Shown here: positions 22,523 to 33,549 of the stretch, piece by piece
Layout of the letters: each line of letters opens with the position of its first letter
Position numbering within the stretch: the stretch's first letter is position 1
NCBI GenBank assembly: GCA_013176395.1
Contig: JABMLP010000018.1
Location: forward strand, 558,001-622,000
From: Venturia oleaginea
Taxonomy: Eukaryota > Ascomycota > Dothideomycetes > Venturiales > Venturiaceae
DNA: 64,000 bases
Direction: 5' to 3'
The notes under the pieces: model-generated
What the model saw: the letters and a program-made list of their open reading frames with translations, nothing else
What the model was told of the DNA's origin: nothing
Database searches by the model: none
Program-made: the position numbers and the translations under genes

Positions 22523-23968
22523 CTAAGACTTCCCACCGCTCATCCTGCTCTTCCGACTCCTCAAACGATCCATGAATGTGATCTTCTTGCCGCTTTCAGT
22601 TGAAGAGCCACTGGTCTTCCTGCTAGCCGCCTCCTCCCTCTGCTTCTTCTTTGCTTCCTCAGCCATATTTTTGAATACCTGAATCGACAGCTTTGGTACC
22701 TCGACCTTCAAGTTCGGCAGGCCGTGGTTGTCCGCATAAACATTCCTAAACTTTAATAGACTTATCCTAGCCTGATCTGTTGTACACATGCTCTCCAAAA
22801 TTTGTAAAACGTGAAGCGCCTGGCCTGCAGAACCTGGGGGTGCTACTGGTCGTTTGCGCCAGTCAGGACGGCGACCTGAAGCATCAGAATCAGACGAGAT
22901 GAATGAGTTGGGTGAAAAGTGGCCCGACGCCGCGGGCCCTGAGTCAAACATGCTATTCATGATTTGATCGTTCAATCCACAGAAGCGCCCGGCCCAGTAG
23001 GCATTTGGCATGGTGATATGCACCTTTCTAGGATCCTCAAGTGCTTCTGCTCGCGACAATTCCGGAGAAGGAGTCTGAGGACTTTTCTGCTTGCTTCGAA
23101 GTAGTGGAGTAGATGTTGACGTACTGAGACCCTCTGACCGCAACATAGACTCTGACAAACTCTGGGGACGGTTCTGTTTGGAGTCGAGAGATGGAGTCGA
23201 TCCTGGAGTGCTGAAGGAGACCGGTAGCGGAGGTGCCCCAGATTCCGCCAAAATCCCGTTCTTGGGGCTCAACGGCTCAGGCTGTACCGGTTGTAGGAGG
23301 GTGTGGCATTGTATGACGTGGCGTATATTCTCTTTGCCTTTGTTCTGCCGTGGTAGGCTGTCGATACGCCTCGGGATAGAAAACTGCTGTCTGGAGCCGC
23401 CACCTGAAGACGAGGATGAAGTAGAGGGTGTTCTCAACGCCGTATATGGTGTGGGGAGGGAATTGGGGTCTATTGGCTGCAGCAAGGGCCTGGTATCCTC
23501 TGCAAATGACCATTTGCTCACGCCAAAGCGCTTCTGTGGGTTCGGCCGGGACATCTCTGACGCCTTCCGTGGAGTCACACCTCCTAGAAGTGCTGGCTGG
23601 GTTGTCGAGCGATGTAGATAGCTGGGCTGACGACCTGGAGGTGTAGGAATTCGGCTACGGAATAAAGAGGTGGTCCTCGACTGTACGAGAGCCTTGTTCG
23701 GCGATGAAGTGGCTGGCTTGATGGGCACCGGGAGGTAGCTGGTCGTGGAGGAGCGTACTAGTGGCGCGGGAGCAGGATTTGGCTGAGCGTTGGAAGGCCA
23801 GGCACGTAGAACAGTCAAAGGCGAGGACGGAGGGGCTGTGGAGTTGAAGGAATCACCATGTGAAGGGACCAGTGTCATGGTAGACTGTGAGGCTTCTTGA
23901 TTTCCATTGCTAGGGTGGCGGTTCCGGAAGCCTTTGGGCCTCAAAGAGGTCAACGACTTGTTGAACAT
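22523..23968 (-). CDS. Uncharacterised fungal protein, Ser/Pro-rich with conserved C-terminus
   Basis: A single exon of 481 residues. The first 300 residues are low-complexity, rich in Ser, Pro, Arg and Thr (RSSTTSYLPVPIKPATSSP), suggesting a disordered phosphorylated region. The C-terminal third is ordered: ITMPNAYWAGRFCGLNDQIM, then QALHVLQILESMCTTDQARISL, then LSIQVFKNMAEEAKKKQREEAAS, ending in a basic tail (FMDRLRSRKSRMSGGKS). The WAGRFxxLND phrase recurs in uncharacterised Pezizomycotina proteins. No catalytic motif, signal peptide or membrane segment is seen. Function is unknown. Confidence 0.8.
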   Translation of the reverse strand: MFNKSLTSLRPKGFRNRHPSNGNQEASQSTMTLVPSHGDSFNSTAPPSSPLTVLRAWPSNAQPNPAPAPLVRSSTTSYLPVPIKPATSSPNKALVQSRTTSLFRSRIPTPPGRQPSYLHRSTTQPALLGGVTPRKASEMSRPNPQKRFGVSKWSFAEDTRPLLQPIDPNSLPTPYTALRTPSTSSSSSGGGSRQQFSIPRRIDSLPRQNKGKENIRHVIQCHTLLQPVQPEPLSPKNGILAESGAPPLPVSFSTPGSTPSLDSKQNRPQSLSESMLRSEGLSTSTSTPLLRSKQKSPQTPSPELSRAEALEDPRKVHITMPNAYWAGRFCGLNDQIMNSMFDSGPAASGHFSPNSFISSDSDASGRRPDWRKRPVAPPGSAGQALHVLQILESMCTTDQARISLLKFRNVYADNHGLPNLKVEVPKLSIQVFKNMAEEAKKKQREEAASRKTSGSSTESGKKITFMDRLRSRKSRMSGGKS

Positions 23969-24394
23969 GGTGAGAGATGAGAGGCGATTCGGTTTGCTGT
24001 GTTGTAGTCAGCGTGTTCACTTCTGAAGAGAAGAGAGTGGGCCTCTATCTACTTTTCCTTGTTGACAGGCGGCCTGGGAACCAAGTGTTGACGCGACGGA
24101 CAGTCGCGTCGCTGTGTTTGCGTCTCCCATTTGGCGCGCACAGCGTGGTAATTCAGCATTATGCATACAAAGACGAGTCTGAGGGGATTACAGGAGATTC
24201 TTCGAGCCGGTTGGACACATTTCCCCCTTCATGAACGAGGAAGCTACGAGCCATCCCTCACCATGACACCAACCTCAAGTTTGAAAGCCAATATACAAAC
24301 ACTGTTGAGCTCGTCGATAGCGCCTACGTCGAGATATTCACCTTTGTCACATAAATTGTGGATGAAAGAATAGTTGCAGCTACCGACCGGAGCT

Positions 24395-27058
24395 CTACTC
24401 TTCATCCGAGTCCGCAAACATATCTACAGCCCTCGGCCTGCTCGCACCCTTCGAGACCAACAACTTTGACGGTGGCTGAGTCTGAGGAGGAACTTGTACC
24501 TGACCAATAGAGATACCCGTCGGCTTCCGCTCATCTGTACCTTTACTTTGCCCTCTTTCCTCGGCCGTCGAGGGTCCAAAACCTGGCATCTCTGATGCGT
24601 TCTTAGGTTGCTGGACTGGCGGCGTTGGTACACGTCTATGTGATGGTGCTGGTGTCGAAACAGCAACTGGTGCCTTGGTCGGTAGCATTGAAGCTGGGGC
24701 GTCACTATCCACCTCCATCATCCCTCCATCAATCTCACCCTCCTCCATATCAACATCCATGCTCACACCACTTGGCTCTTTCCGCTTCACCACCTTGGGT
24801 TTGCTCACCCATTCCTGACCCAGCGGTTTACTCCTGTCCACCTCTGGCTCAGCACTTTTACTTGACTTCATACTCTTCCACTTCCCTTTCTTCGCGTTCT
24901 CCCTCTTTTCCTTCTCCTCTTTCTCTTTCGCTTCCTTTGCCTCCTCGGCCGTCAACGGTGGATTCTTGAAGGCCTCCTCAAACTTCGCAGGAACGCCGAC
25001 ACTGAAGACATTCCAACCTTCCCATATACCAAGCAAATGCATGACAGAATTCCTCCACCTCTCAGCTTTGATGCGGCCCCAGCCCTTGTCCTTTTCCACC
25101 CTGCCGAGTCTCTCGAAGATTTTGTGTTCCTTCATTGCAGCTTCAATGAGAGGTTTGTATTTCCATGCGTTCTTAACACCAGCTGTGGCGCACGAGCTGA
25201 GAATATCAGAGACGACGTAAAGTGCAATGAGCCTCGCAGGTGTATCGTCTTCTTTCTCCTTGTGAGGCAAGTCCCCTTGATCGCGTGGAGAATCAGAAGA
25301 AGGTTGTATGGAAGTAGAAGGCTCGATACTCTTCACCACTTCTTCACGTTCGTAGTCTGATTCAAGCTGCGATCCGCTCTCGGAATCTGAGTGATAAGGT
25401 CCATAGCCATAATCTGCGCTTTGGCGATTTGCAAGATTGGCGTCCGTGAGTGAGTAAGGTTGGTCGATGTTTTGCATGAGCATGTGAACTACTTCTTCTG
25501 CTCCTGCACCTGCGTGGCATATTGCAAAGTTTGTAACTCGCGCGACATCGCCTCGTCGCAGTCGTGCCGTACTTGTAGGCAATCGAGCTAGCAGATGTGT
25601 AAATTTTGCCTTTTGTAACGGATTCAGATACTGAGCATATGTGGGCTCGCCGAGACCAATATCAATGCCACCATTTCTCTTGTGTGCCGCTGCTTCATCA
25701 TCTGAAGCCTCTTCTTCGGAGGCATCGTATTCAGGGTCCGACACGAACTCGTCAACATATCCCGTGAACTCATATCGCGGTCGCTGGGAAGGCTCCTGCC
25801 ACGGCGTTTCGTCCTCGAACAACATCTCAGGAGGTGCTTCGCCAACTCGATTCGTTAGGTCCTCCTCTTCTATGGCCTTCGATTTGATTGACCATAGACG
25901 CCAGCGATAGTATACGCCTCCAATACTTCGTGGATCCCACAGCCATGCCCATTTCTCCCCTTCTTGCACATTCTTCTGGCTCATAAGAAGGGCCTCGAAC
26001 TCTTCCCCGTGTGTAAGGATAGACTCGATGGTCTTATTGATGAGTTTCAGTTGGCGAATGTCGGTCGGTGGGCTCACGCTTACGGAAGCAATGGCAGATC
26101 CTTTGAACTGATCAGTGCCACCAGTGAGGGAAGCAGGCGGAGCGATGCGAGCGCCAGGTGGCGGCACACGGCCAAGAGTCAACGCAGCTGGAGCTGTCGC
26201 TAACGTCTTGGCCCCAAAAGGAAGCGATGTGCTGGTGTTGGTCGCGTTATAGAGAGAGCTTCCCACAACAGCGGAAGAAAGATGCCGCGATATTGATAGA
26301 TAGTAGCCCTTGCCCAGATATCTTTTTGTCAATGCGCTGACTGCTGCATCGATCTCATTTGAAGGTATATCCTTTCCAAGCGTGACTATTGCCGACATGG
26401 ATCTTCTCTCCACAGAACCTGAAGCAGGCGGAGGAAGCGGTTGTATTCGATCGACCTTGATATTCGAGGGGAACAAGGCTTTGATTGTCGCATCCGTAGT
26501 CCCAGGAGGCAACGAGGATAGCTGTATTGTTGGTTTCGGTACAGCCTTCTCTTCCTCCTTGCGCGACTGGCCTCGGTCATCCTCGTCATCTGAATCTTGT
26601 TGGAATGCCCGTCTCGGTCCGCCAGAAATGTCGTCGTACGCAAATATGCCTCGTTCACGCTGTTGCTGCTGCTGGGGTATGAATGAACCATCAATCCCTC
26701 TCTTCCTCGCCATAGACCCAGGCACCGGCCCCAAAGTTCCTGGTCCACTGGTCCCTCGATTCAGCTGTGTGAAATGTCGTTTCGGTCCTCCACCTAACAA
26801 CCCAGCTCCTCCCATCCCAGAAGGTGGTCCCCCGTATCCCGATCTGCCTACATTCAGCGCATTCGGAGGACCATCATCATCGTCTTCGTCGTCGAACGAA
26901 GCTCGGAATTCCTTGAGCGCCGCGGCGTTCTCTGCTTCTTCGCGAACGCGTTTCGCTTCGGCTTCGGCTTTCTGCTTCTCGAATGCCGATTTCTTCGTGG
27001 GTGCGCTGAGTTTACTGGAGATATCGGGAAATTCCTTGATCTTGGAGGGGTCCGTCAT
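24395..27058 (-). CDS. U2 snRNP-associated SR140-like splicing factor (RRM-SURP-CID)
   Basis: A single exon; 887 residues from the ATG at 27058 (MTDPSKIKEFPDISSKL, the start form expected for fungal SR140). Domains in order: charged N-terminal coil (EKQKAEAEAKRVREEAE), RRM (PTIQLSSLPPGTTDATIKALF), SURP module (LKLINKTIESILTHGEEFEALLM..WLWDP..YYRWRLWS), a CID with an inserted acidic loop (LNPLQKAKFTHLLARLP .. ARLIALYVVSDILSSC .. GRIKAERWRNSVMHLLGIWE), and a Lys/Pro-rich tail ending VDMFADSDEE. SR140 associates with the U2 snRNP and spliceosome in the nucleus. The frame stays open 5' of this ATG to about 27317, with another in-frame ATG at 27157, so a longer protein is possible. Confidence 0.9.
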   Translation of the reverse strand: MTDPSKIKEFPDISSKLSAPTKKSAFEKQKAEAEAKRVREEAENAAALKEFRASFDDEDDDDGPPNALNVGRSGYGGPPSGMGGAGLLGGGPKRHFTQLNRGTSGPGTLGPVPGSMARKRGIDGSFIPQQQQQRERGIFAYDDISGGPRRAFQQDSDDEDDRGQSRKEEEKAVPKPTIQLSSLPPGTTDATIKALFPSNIKVDRIQPLPPPASGSVERRSMSAIVTLGKDIPSNEIDAAVSALTKRYLGKGYYLSISRHLSSAVVGSSLYNATNTSTSLPFGAKTLATAPAALTLGRVPPPGARIAPPASLTGGTDQFKGSAIASVSVSPPTDIRQLKLINKTIESILTHGEEFEALLMSQKNVQEGEKWAWLWDPRSIGGVYYRWRLWSIKSKAIEEEDLTNRVGEAPPEMLFEDETPWQEPSQRPRYEFTGYVDEFVSDPEYDASEEEASDDEAAAHKRNGGIDIGLGEPTYAQYLNPLQKAKFTHLLARLPTSTARLRRGDVARVTNFAICHAGAGAEEVVHMLMQNIDQPYSLTDANLANRQSADYGYGPYHSDSESGSQLESDYEREEVVKSIEPSTSIQPSSDSPRDQGDLPHKEKEDDTPARLIALYVVSDILSSCATAGVKNAWKYKPLIEAAMKEHKIFERLGRVEKDKGWGRIKAERWRNSVMHLLGIWEGWNVFSVGVPAKFEEAFKNPPLTAEEAKEAKEKEEKEKRENAKKGKWKSMKSSKSAEPEVDRSKPLGQEWVSKPKVVKRKEPSGVSMDVDMEEGEIDGGMMEVDSDAPASMLPTKAPVAVSTPAPSHRRVPTPPVQQPKNASEMPGFGPSTAEERGQSKGTDERKPTGISIGQVQVPPQTQPPSKLLVSKGASRPRAVDMFADSDEE

Positions 27059-27320
27059 AGTGGATGGTGAATTGACATGTAGCCGTCGATGTTGGAGCAT
27101 GGCTTTCTCCAGCTTTGCGATTCGGGTCTCCTCATTTTTGGTCTCCTCATATTTCATCCAATCACGAGCTAGCACTGCTGGATTCAGCCTTGTTGGAGAA
27201 TCTGCTTGTTCTTCGCCGTACTGGTCTAAACACACTCGAAGTTTGATGACAGCTTCACGAGATATATTCGAGTGGAAATATTGGAAGACTAAGAAGCTCA
27301 AGCCAATTTCAGTGTAGATA

Positions 27321-27640
27321 CTATTGTTTAATATACTCAGTCATTCCACTCTGGGTTGTTGAGTTCTTGCAAAAGGTGGAAGTGTAATTGAAATTTTGTA
27401 AGAGAAAACAACCATATTGAACTGGAGAGCTGTATTCGTTATATACACAGCTGCCGCCTACTGACCAGTCGACCCCGACCTTCCAGCCGTGCCCGCCGCC
27501 TTCGTACAATCCAAGCCAGTAACTGCAAAAATGTACTTCCAAGTCTCAAATCCATCACCCGTAACAGAAAAACTAGCGATAGACAGGTTTCCACCGCCAA
27601 CACAAGCTCAACTCGATGATTCGAATGGAAGGACTGAGTG
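27321..27640 (-). other. Protein-like segments, possible secreted-protein exon or remnant
   Basis: On the minus strand a frame ending in TAG at 27321 reads Gly-, Trp- and Cys-containing sequence (YWLGLYEGGGHGWKVGVDW, SVGGSCVYNEYSSPVQYGC). Just upstream, in another frame, is VGGGNLSIASFSVTGDGF followed by ETWKYIF. The composition looks like an extracellular fungal protein, but no ATG, signal peptide or clean intron joins the pieces. It lies on the same strand as the secreted cysteine-rich gene beginning at 28321. Confidence 0.3.
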
Positions 27641-27919
27641 AGAAACGGACCGAAGAGAAGCACCAGGCTACAAGGAAACAAAGGTCTATCGAAGTCAATC
27701 ATTACGATGGTATTGATAACGTAGATATGAGGATATATTCATGGTCTTATAGCGAGTTGAGATACCATCCGCCAGTCCTCAGATATCGAAACATCCTCCT
27801 CCATCTTTTCGAGGACCATGTGATTGTTAACATGCCCGATTAAATACTGATCTGATGCGAACTGCCCTCTGATGCGAACTGCTTCCCACCCTCTCCTCGC
27901 CTTCACTAGTCGGCTGGGG

Positions 27920-28321
27920 TTATTTTGGACATGTCATTTCCTACGAATATGTTAGCACGGCCTACAAACTCGGATAAGGTGAACATACGCAGCAACCATC
28001 TTTTTTCCACAAAACATCATAAGCATCGCAGACAGCCGTACAAATAAGAATACGACCACCCGGTTTGTTGCAATCAGTTGACTATATCAGTTTGTTACCC
28101 TGGAAATTTCGACACGAAGTAGGAATAATAGGCTCTATACATATTATATCAGACTCGATAATCGAGAAAGATAGTTAAGTAGCCTGAATATATCTGGTAT
28201 AACGTACGATCTTCTTAATTCCAACTTTTTTACACAACTCGCAGTATTCCAAAGTACCTCCAGAAGAAACTTGCTGTACGAAGGGAATGACAACCATTGC
28301 GAGGTAAAGTAGTGAGCGCAT
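27920..28321 (-). CDS. Small secreted cysteine-rich protein (candidate effector)
   Basis: Three exons, 28321-28208, 28081-27989 and 27940-27920, give 75 residues. Introns are 126 and 48 nt; the second has a GCTAAC branch site and GTATGT donor. Both introns are phase 0. Residues 1-20 form a classic signal peptide (MRSLLYLAMVVIPFVQQVSS). The mature part of about 55 residues has eight cysteines (YCELC; TDC; LIC; AVC; GCC; TC), an even number consistent with four disulphides. No individual exon is long enough to stand out as a reading frame, so this gene is easily missed. No family was recognised. Small, secreted, cysteine-rich and intron-containing is the profile of fungal effectors or antimicrobial proteins; that function is inference only. 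Confidence 0.7.
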
Positions 28322-29405
28322 TTTGGGAGTTGATATTCAGAGGTGAAGAGATTGATGTATAAGGAGAAAAGTCGCAATGTAAGAAATAGTCTAGGGTATA
28401 TATACACAGTAGAGCTACCGACAGAGAAATGAATGTACTAAGATAGATCATTGCACTAAAGAGAAAGACATGGACATGTGGCAAGGTCTCTTAATTTTCT
28501 CGTAGGCGTATCTTTGATCCATGCACGCGTGTGATAGGAGGAACGTCAAAGTTAAGACTATGTTTAGATGGCGGTATGAAATCTTCCGCGGGATTTTTTA
28601 CTATGCGGGGGAGGTAGAAGAGAAGATAATGGTACCGCTTTCAATCGTTTGTTGTGGTGTCTGAGTGAACAAGGGAAACCGTCACCGTCTGGAACTTACA
28701 GAGATCTGCAGCGCTTTCGACGTAATATTGTGGTTTGTGCATCAACGTGGACATTCTCTAGATTATGACAGACAGACTAAGTGATGCCCGCAATTCTGAT
28801 CTATGCCAAGGTAATGATGCATTGACGGCTAAGGAATCGTATAGGACCGCTCTATAGTTCAAATGAGCGCGAAATGGTGCATCCTCGTGGTTGTTGATGA
28901 TGAAATTGGGATTAGAGCAGAAATAAGAAATCGAACTTGATAACAAAGACCCTAGTTTTCGACCAAGCTGCTATCATACACATTTTCGATGAGTATTGAG
29001 GGCGGGTTTGTCGTTCGTTTGTTGTTGATAAATCTGCGAGGAAGAAAGGTGTGGGAAAAGAAGAGAATGCTTAAGTAAGGTTGAAAAGACTCGGAGTTCG
29101 GATCGGGAGTACTAGTAGTAAGAGTGTGAGCACGTGACTTTTCGACGTTAAAGTTTCAAGCTCAAAGCATTCTACTCCTCCAAATTCCATCAACCATTTT
29201 TCGCTCACAGAAAACACTAAGTCAAAGAAATCAAATCTTACAACAAGCCTAACAAAGATCTCCTTTCAGAGCTATCTCGGAAATGGTTAAGCTTGAACAA
29301 ACAATAACCTCGGCTCAGAGGTCACAGAGTTATTATTCCCATCGCAATGTTCGCCTCTTCTCCATAATGGCATTTCCAGTTCCTCTCAAGGAATCCTAAA
29401 CCAAG
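28322..29405. other. Intergenic region before the alcohol dehydrogenase
   Basis: About 1.1 kb, AT-rich, bounded by the divergent starts of the secreted-protein gene and the alcohol dehydrogenase. No supported gene. The last 250 bases hold the presumed dehydrogenase promoter; its leader is C/A-rich. Confidence 0.5.
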
Positions 29406-30683
29406 ATGAGCGAGTACAAGTTTACCGGCTGGCTAGGCCATAACCCTGATAGTGCGAAAGGACAAATGAGATGGGAAGAATTCCAGCCGAAGCCCTTCTC
29501 CGATAACGACGTCGACATCAAGATCAGCCATTGTGGCATATGTGGATCAGATATTCATACTCTAAGGTCTGGCTGGGGGAAGTCGCTATACCCTGTGTGT
29601 GTTGGTCATGAAATCGTAGGGACCGCCGTGAGAGTGGGAAAAAATGTGACGGAAAAGAGAGGGATCAAAATAGGCGATAGAGTTGGTGTTGGAGCCCAAA
29701 ATGATAGCTGCGGAAACACCAAGGGCGATTGTCCTGAATGCGCTGACGGCTTTGAGAATTACTGTCCCAAGGGGAATGTTGGTAGGTCTGGCGGCGGCCG
29801 TTGACTGTCAGAACTCCTCACGTCATGGGAGGCTAACGGCAATCTTCAGGAACTTACAACGGCAGATATGCTGATGGTACTAAATCATATGGTGGTTATG
29901 CAACATATCATCGAGCTCCTGCCAATTTTGTGTTCAAGATTCCTGATGCCATAGATTCTGCTGATGCTGCACCGATGCTATGTGGAGGTTAGTCTGGTCT
30001 CGCTGTTGATATTTCTCACCCTCACATTTTCTTTAGGTATTACTGTATACTCTCCTTTGCGTCGTAACGGCTGTGGGTCCGGTGTGAACGTTGGGATCGT
30101 AGGAGTAAGTCTGGATCGACTGACTATCATGGCCAAGCGCGTACAGCAAACTAATTTTTACCGCCAGGTTGGTGGCCTCGGACACTTCGGCATCTTATTT
30201 GCCAAAGCCTTAGGCGCTTCAAAAGTAGTGGCCATATCGCGGTCTTCGGCGAAAAAGGCAGACGCCTCCGCTATGGGCGCTGATGCTTTTATCGCAACCG
30301 GAGAAGACAAGAATTGGTCTCGTGTGCATTCAAGAACTCTAGATCTTATTGTCTGCACCGTTTCTTCGCCCGATATGCCCGTCGAGAAATACCTACATCT
30401 CCTCCGTACAGGCGGAAAATTCGTCCAGGTCGGCGCACCAGAAGATCGATTGCCACAGATCAGCGCGTTTGCATTCATAGGAAAAGGATGCTCGTTGACT
30501 GGGAGCAATATCGGAAGTCCTGCTGAAATCGAAGAGATGCTCGAGTTTGCTGCGAAGAAGGGTGTCAAACCGTGGATAGAAATGAGAAGTTTGAAAGATG
30601 CCAACAAGGCTATCGTCGATATGGAAGATGGCAAGGCTAGGTATAGGTACGTGCTTGTAAATGCGCCGGGTTTCAAGTTGTAG
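29406..30683 (+). CDS. Zinc-dependent NADP alcohol dehydrogenase (ADH6/cinnamyl-type)
   Basis: Four exons (29406-29781, 29850-29987, 30037-30104, 30168-30683) give 365 residues, normal for the medium-chain family. The catalytic zinc site is CGICGSDIH (Cys and following residues) with GHEIVG supplying the His-Glu pair; the structural zinc lobe is DCPECADGFENYC. The nucleotide-binding motif GVGGLGHFG spans the junction of exons 3 and 4, with coenzyme-contacting SRSSAKK downstream. This set is characteristic of the cinnamyl alcohol dehydrogenase/ADH6 group, which reduces aldehydes to alcohols with NADPH. No signal peptide, so cytosolic. Splice phases all agree and the gene is intact. Confidence 0.92.
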
Positions 30684-31052
30684 ACAGAATACAAGCAAGG
30701 ACTTTTGAATCACGTCAGTGGAGATGGAAAGGGTCTGATTCACAGCGGCCAGGTGAGAATATCCCAAGGGCATACTTTCCATGTGTTTCCATCCATTACA
30801 GTTTTCACGGATTCGAGCCTCACCACGTGAGCTTTCGCTAAGATTTAGGAATATCGCAACAACACAACTGAAGTTCTTCCACTACACACTCAAAAACCGT
30901 TCGGGCGTCTCATCAAGCTTGTGGATTAGCACTCACCTTGTCGCTACTATCTGCTCGGCTCCTGGTAACGGAGCAGTCTAGAAGGTCAGTCTGCATTCGG
31001 ATATACCTTCCTTCACGTTCTATTTTGCTAAACATGAGACTTCCAGGTCATC

Positions 31053-32016
31053 ATGGCACCATGCGCGAGCTATGGCAAGGAATCCAACAGGTACTGCTCC
31101 GGTTGTCTGGACCCTCCCAAATACCATCAGGACGAAAAGGAGATTGTCTACTGGAACCGCGAGTACCGCGAGTGTCAGTTAGCCTCCGAGTAGAGCACAA
31201 AATCGGATGCCGCACCCGACAGCAGAGGAAGACGCTATTTCGTATCGCCACTATTCTCAAACCCGCAATCGTAGCGTACCTCGAGCGTGCTTTCGACCGC
31301 CATTACATAGCGATCTGGGAGCAAGATGATACTCTGCTCATTGGCAAATACTCATCATTTCTGGGTCGTCATGTTCCAATTCCATCCCACCTTACGATAA
31401 ACAGGGAGCATAAGATGATGGCAATCACGTTCAATCAATGCGTTCTCTCAGTGGCTCTTTCAAGCACTTTGGCTAAGCAGCTACTCACAATGTCATAATA
31501 CTAGATGAGCCTAGGTTGATCACCAGAGTCCTCCGCAAGCCAAGATCCGACCTTGAAGATATCTGTATGGAGAGGAGGTATACTGTTCTTATAGTGACGA
31601 CAAAGTCAAAGGAGCAGTGGATCATCGATTTTGTGGGTTGCCAATATGGCTATGAAGACGTCCTGGTTCCTCTCCACAAGCACCTTCAAGGAAAGGAATT
31701 CCTTTACCCACCGTCGCCATACGAGCACTACAGCGAGATTTCCGACTTCCAGCGACCTGGTGTTATCCGTTAAGAGCCATTCGATGCTGAGTATCGACAA
31801 GCAAACATCCTTGAGCGCCCAGCTCGACTGCACTTCGCCAAACTCGTCATGGACAGAATCAAGGACGAAGGCGATAGCTTCAGCAGAAATATGCTCTCCG
31901 GCTCAGATATGGACTTTGAAGAGAAGGTCGCGCGCTTTCGTCAAGATGTGATGGCGTACATGACAAAGTATGTGGAGGAAACATATGGCAAGGAGAACTT
32001 GGAGGGCAAGGTATGA
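31053..32016 (+). pseudogene. Decayed MYND-like zinc-finger paralogue
   Basis: This is a broken copy of the intact gene at 34653. From the ATG at 31053 the frame gives a degenerate finger (YCSGCLDPPKYHQDEKEIVYW) and stops. A second frame resumes with RTRQQRKTLFRIATIL, aligning with VRQQRKKLLRVAILL of the intact copy. A further segment, ERRYTVLIVTTKSKEQWIIDF, parallels ERRHEVLMITLKSGENWVIDF. A last frame (RLHFAKLVMDRIKDEG..RFRQDVMAYMTKYVEE) parallels the intact C-terminus. At least two frame changes and several stops separate the parts. Key finger positions are lost (Trp for Cys at YYC). Confidence 0.65.
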
Positions 32017-33549
32017 GTTCAAGATGCGGGCTCACAATCGTCTGAAATTGATAAAGAATCCTCACCCCGAGGTTCGCATCGCTCACTTTCTAGTCTCATT
32101 CTTTTGTCATTGCCAGAAGCCCAGCGATATTTTTAAGTAAGTACCTAATGAGAGGACTTCAGAACTGATTTTGTCTTCGAACTTAACACAATCGCTTGGG
32201 AAATGAATTGATGAGGCAGATGCGCAAGCGCGATGGAGAGCGGTCGCAAACGACTCATTAGAGGCTTACTTGCTTTGTGTAAGTCTTTGTCTAGGATGCA
32301 GGATTTCCTTCAGGTCTGAATAGCGAGAGCAACAGGCAGCAACCCTTGGCTATTGGTCTTAATCTGTAGACTTGTCTCAAAGAAAACCTGCTCACAGTAT
32401 TGCTGTACCATGCACTTACGAGGTAGACAACCAGAAACTCAGAAAGCCATAGAAACAACGAGCAAAGCATGGCGGCCTGTTTGGTGAGCTTGCCTACACA
32501 AGACTGACCTGGACACCCGCAGGGTTATGGATTGAAGTCCCCTCAACCACTTTTGGATCCAGGAATCTAGCTGTCTAATAGTTGCCTTTCAAATAAGTAT
32601 CAATATCAATTGCCAGCAGTTTATCGATCTCATTCTCGGGATAGGTAGCTTGAACTTTCACTGGTGGCTCATCGAAGGACCGACGTGTGCTCGCGCTCAA
32701 CACAACACTCGTCTTTGACCGTCCTCAACACCAAGCCAAGTTTGAAGGTAAAATCGTCACAAAGTCGTCGACTCCCTTCATTAACACTCACTTAACCAAA
32801 TCTCCTCATAATCCAAGGACATCGTGTGTATTCTGAGTTTTATCTCCCCAACCCAGACTCACCTAACAGTCACTTCACCAGACAACCACTGCGACAAATG
32901 GCCTCCCCTCAAACACGGAGGCCGCAAAAATTCTCATCAGTACTCTATTCATGACCAAAGCGCGATCATATATATCCTACTGCCACAGTGACTGCTAGAA
33001 AGCTCACCGGGCAAGCCAGCCACAAAGCGAATGTACCACGAAACTACTACGCGTGAAACTATCTCATGCTGCGATATTGCTGAAAGGCACTTCACTGGTA
33101 TAGAGAATGTGCTTTCGACGTTAAGTTCTAGAGTACCGAGTTTCAAGATGGTGTTTTGCGATTGTAGGAAGGACCGAAATTCAGCGAAAAGGCGCTTTTT
33201 ATTGGCCTTTTTTTGGACGATTTAACGGCCACTAGGGAATGTAGAGATGCTACTTCGATGGATAATTAGTGTACTCTTACTATGGCTGTCCTTGGTTCGT
33301 TGGCTCGGGATCTTGTTGGTGATGAGGCGGTTTGTATGATTGCCATAGAGGGCTTAGCAATTCAAGCCTGATAAGAATTAACGCTCATGGTTGCAACACT
33401 TCCGAGTTATGATCGATATCGATAGATTTCTGGCGAAATGCTTCTTCGATTACCAGAGTTTTATCCATATCCATATCGATTTGAACGATTACTGCCTGGG
33501 GGCGCGATCAACATCATCATCTACTAACTGAATCGAGCATGCACCAAAG
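32017..33549. other. Gene-poor interval between zinc-finger remnants
   Basis: About 1.5 kb without a supportable gene. Only short, broken open frames occur (for example 33031-33225). It may contain unrecognisable remains of the duplicated zinc-finger unit. Confidence 0.4.

Noticed and set aside
22086..22523. 145-codon minus-strand open frame with a hydrophobic stretch
   Set aside because: It begins with GTG directly after another gene's stop codon; composition is AT-driven and no family or splice signal supports it.
23091..23621. 176-codon plus-strand open frame
   Set aside because: Antisense to the 481-residue fungal protein, which has a conserved C-terminus.
26310..27317. 335-codon plus-strand open frame
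   Set aside because: Antisense to the SR140 coding region; Ser/Pro-rich composition arises from its complement.
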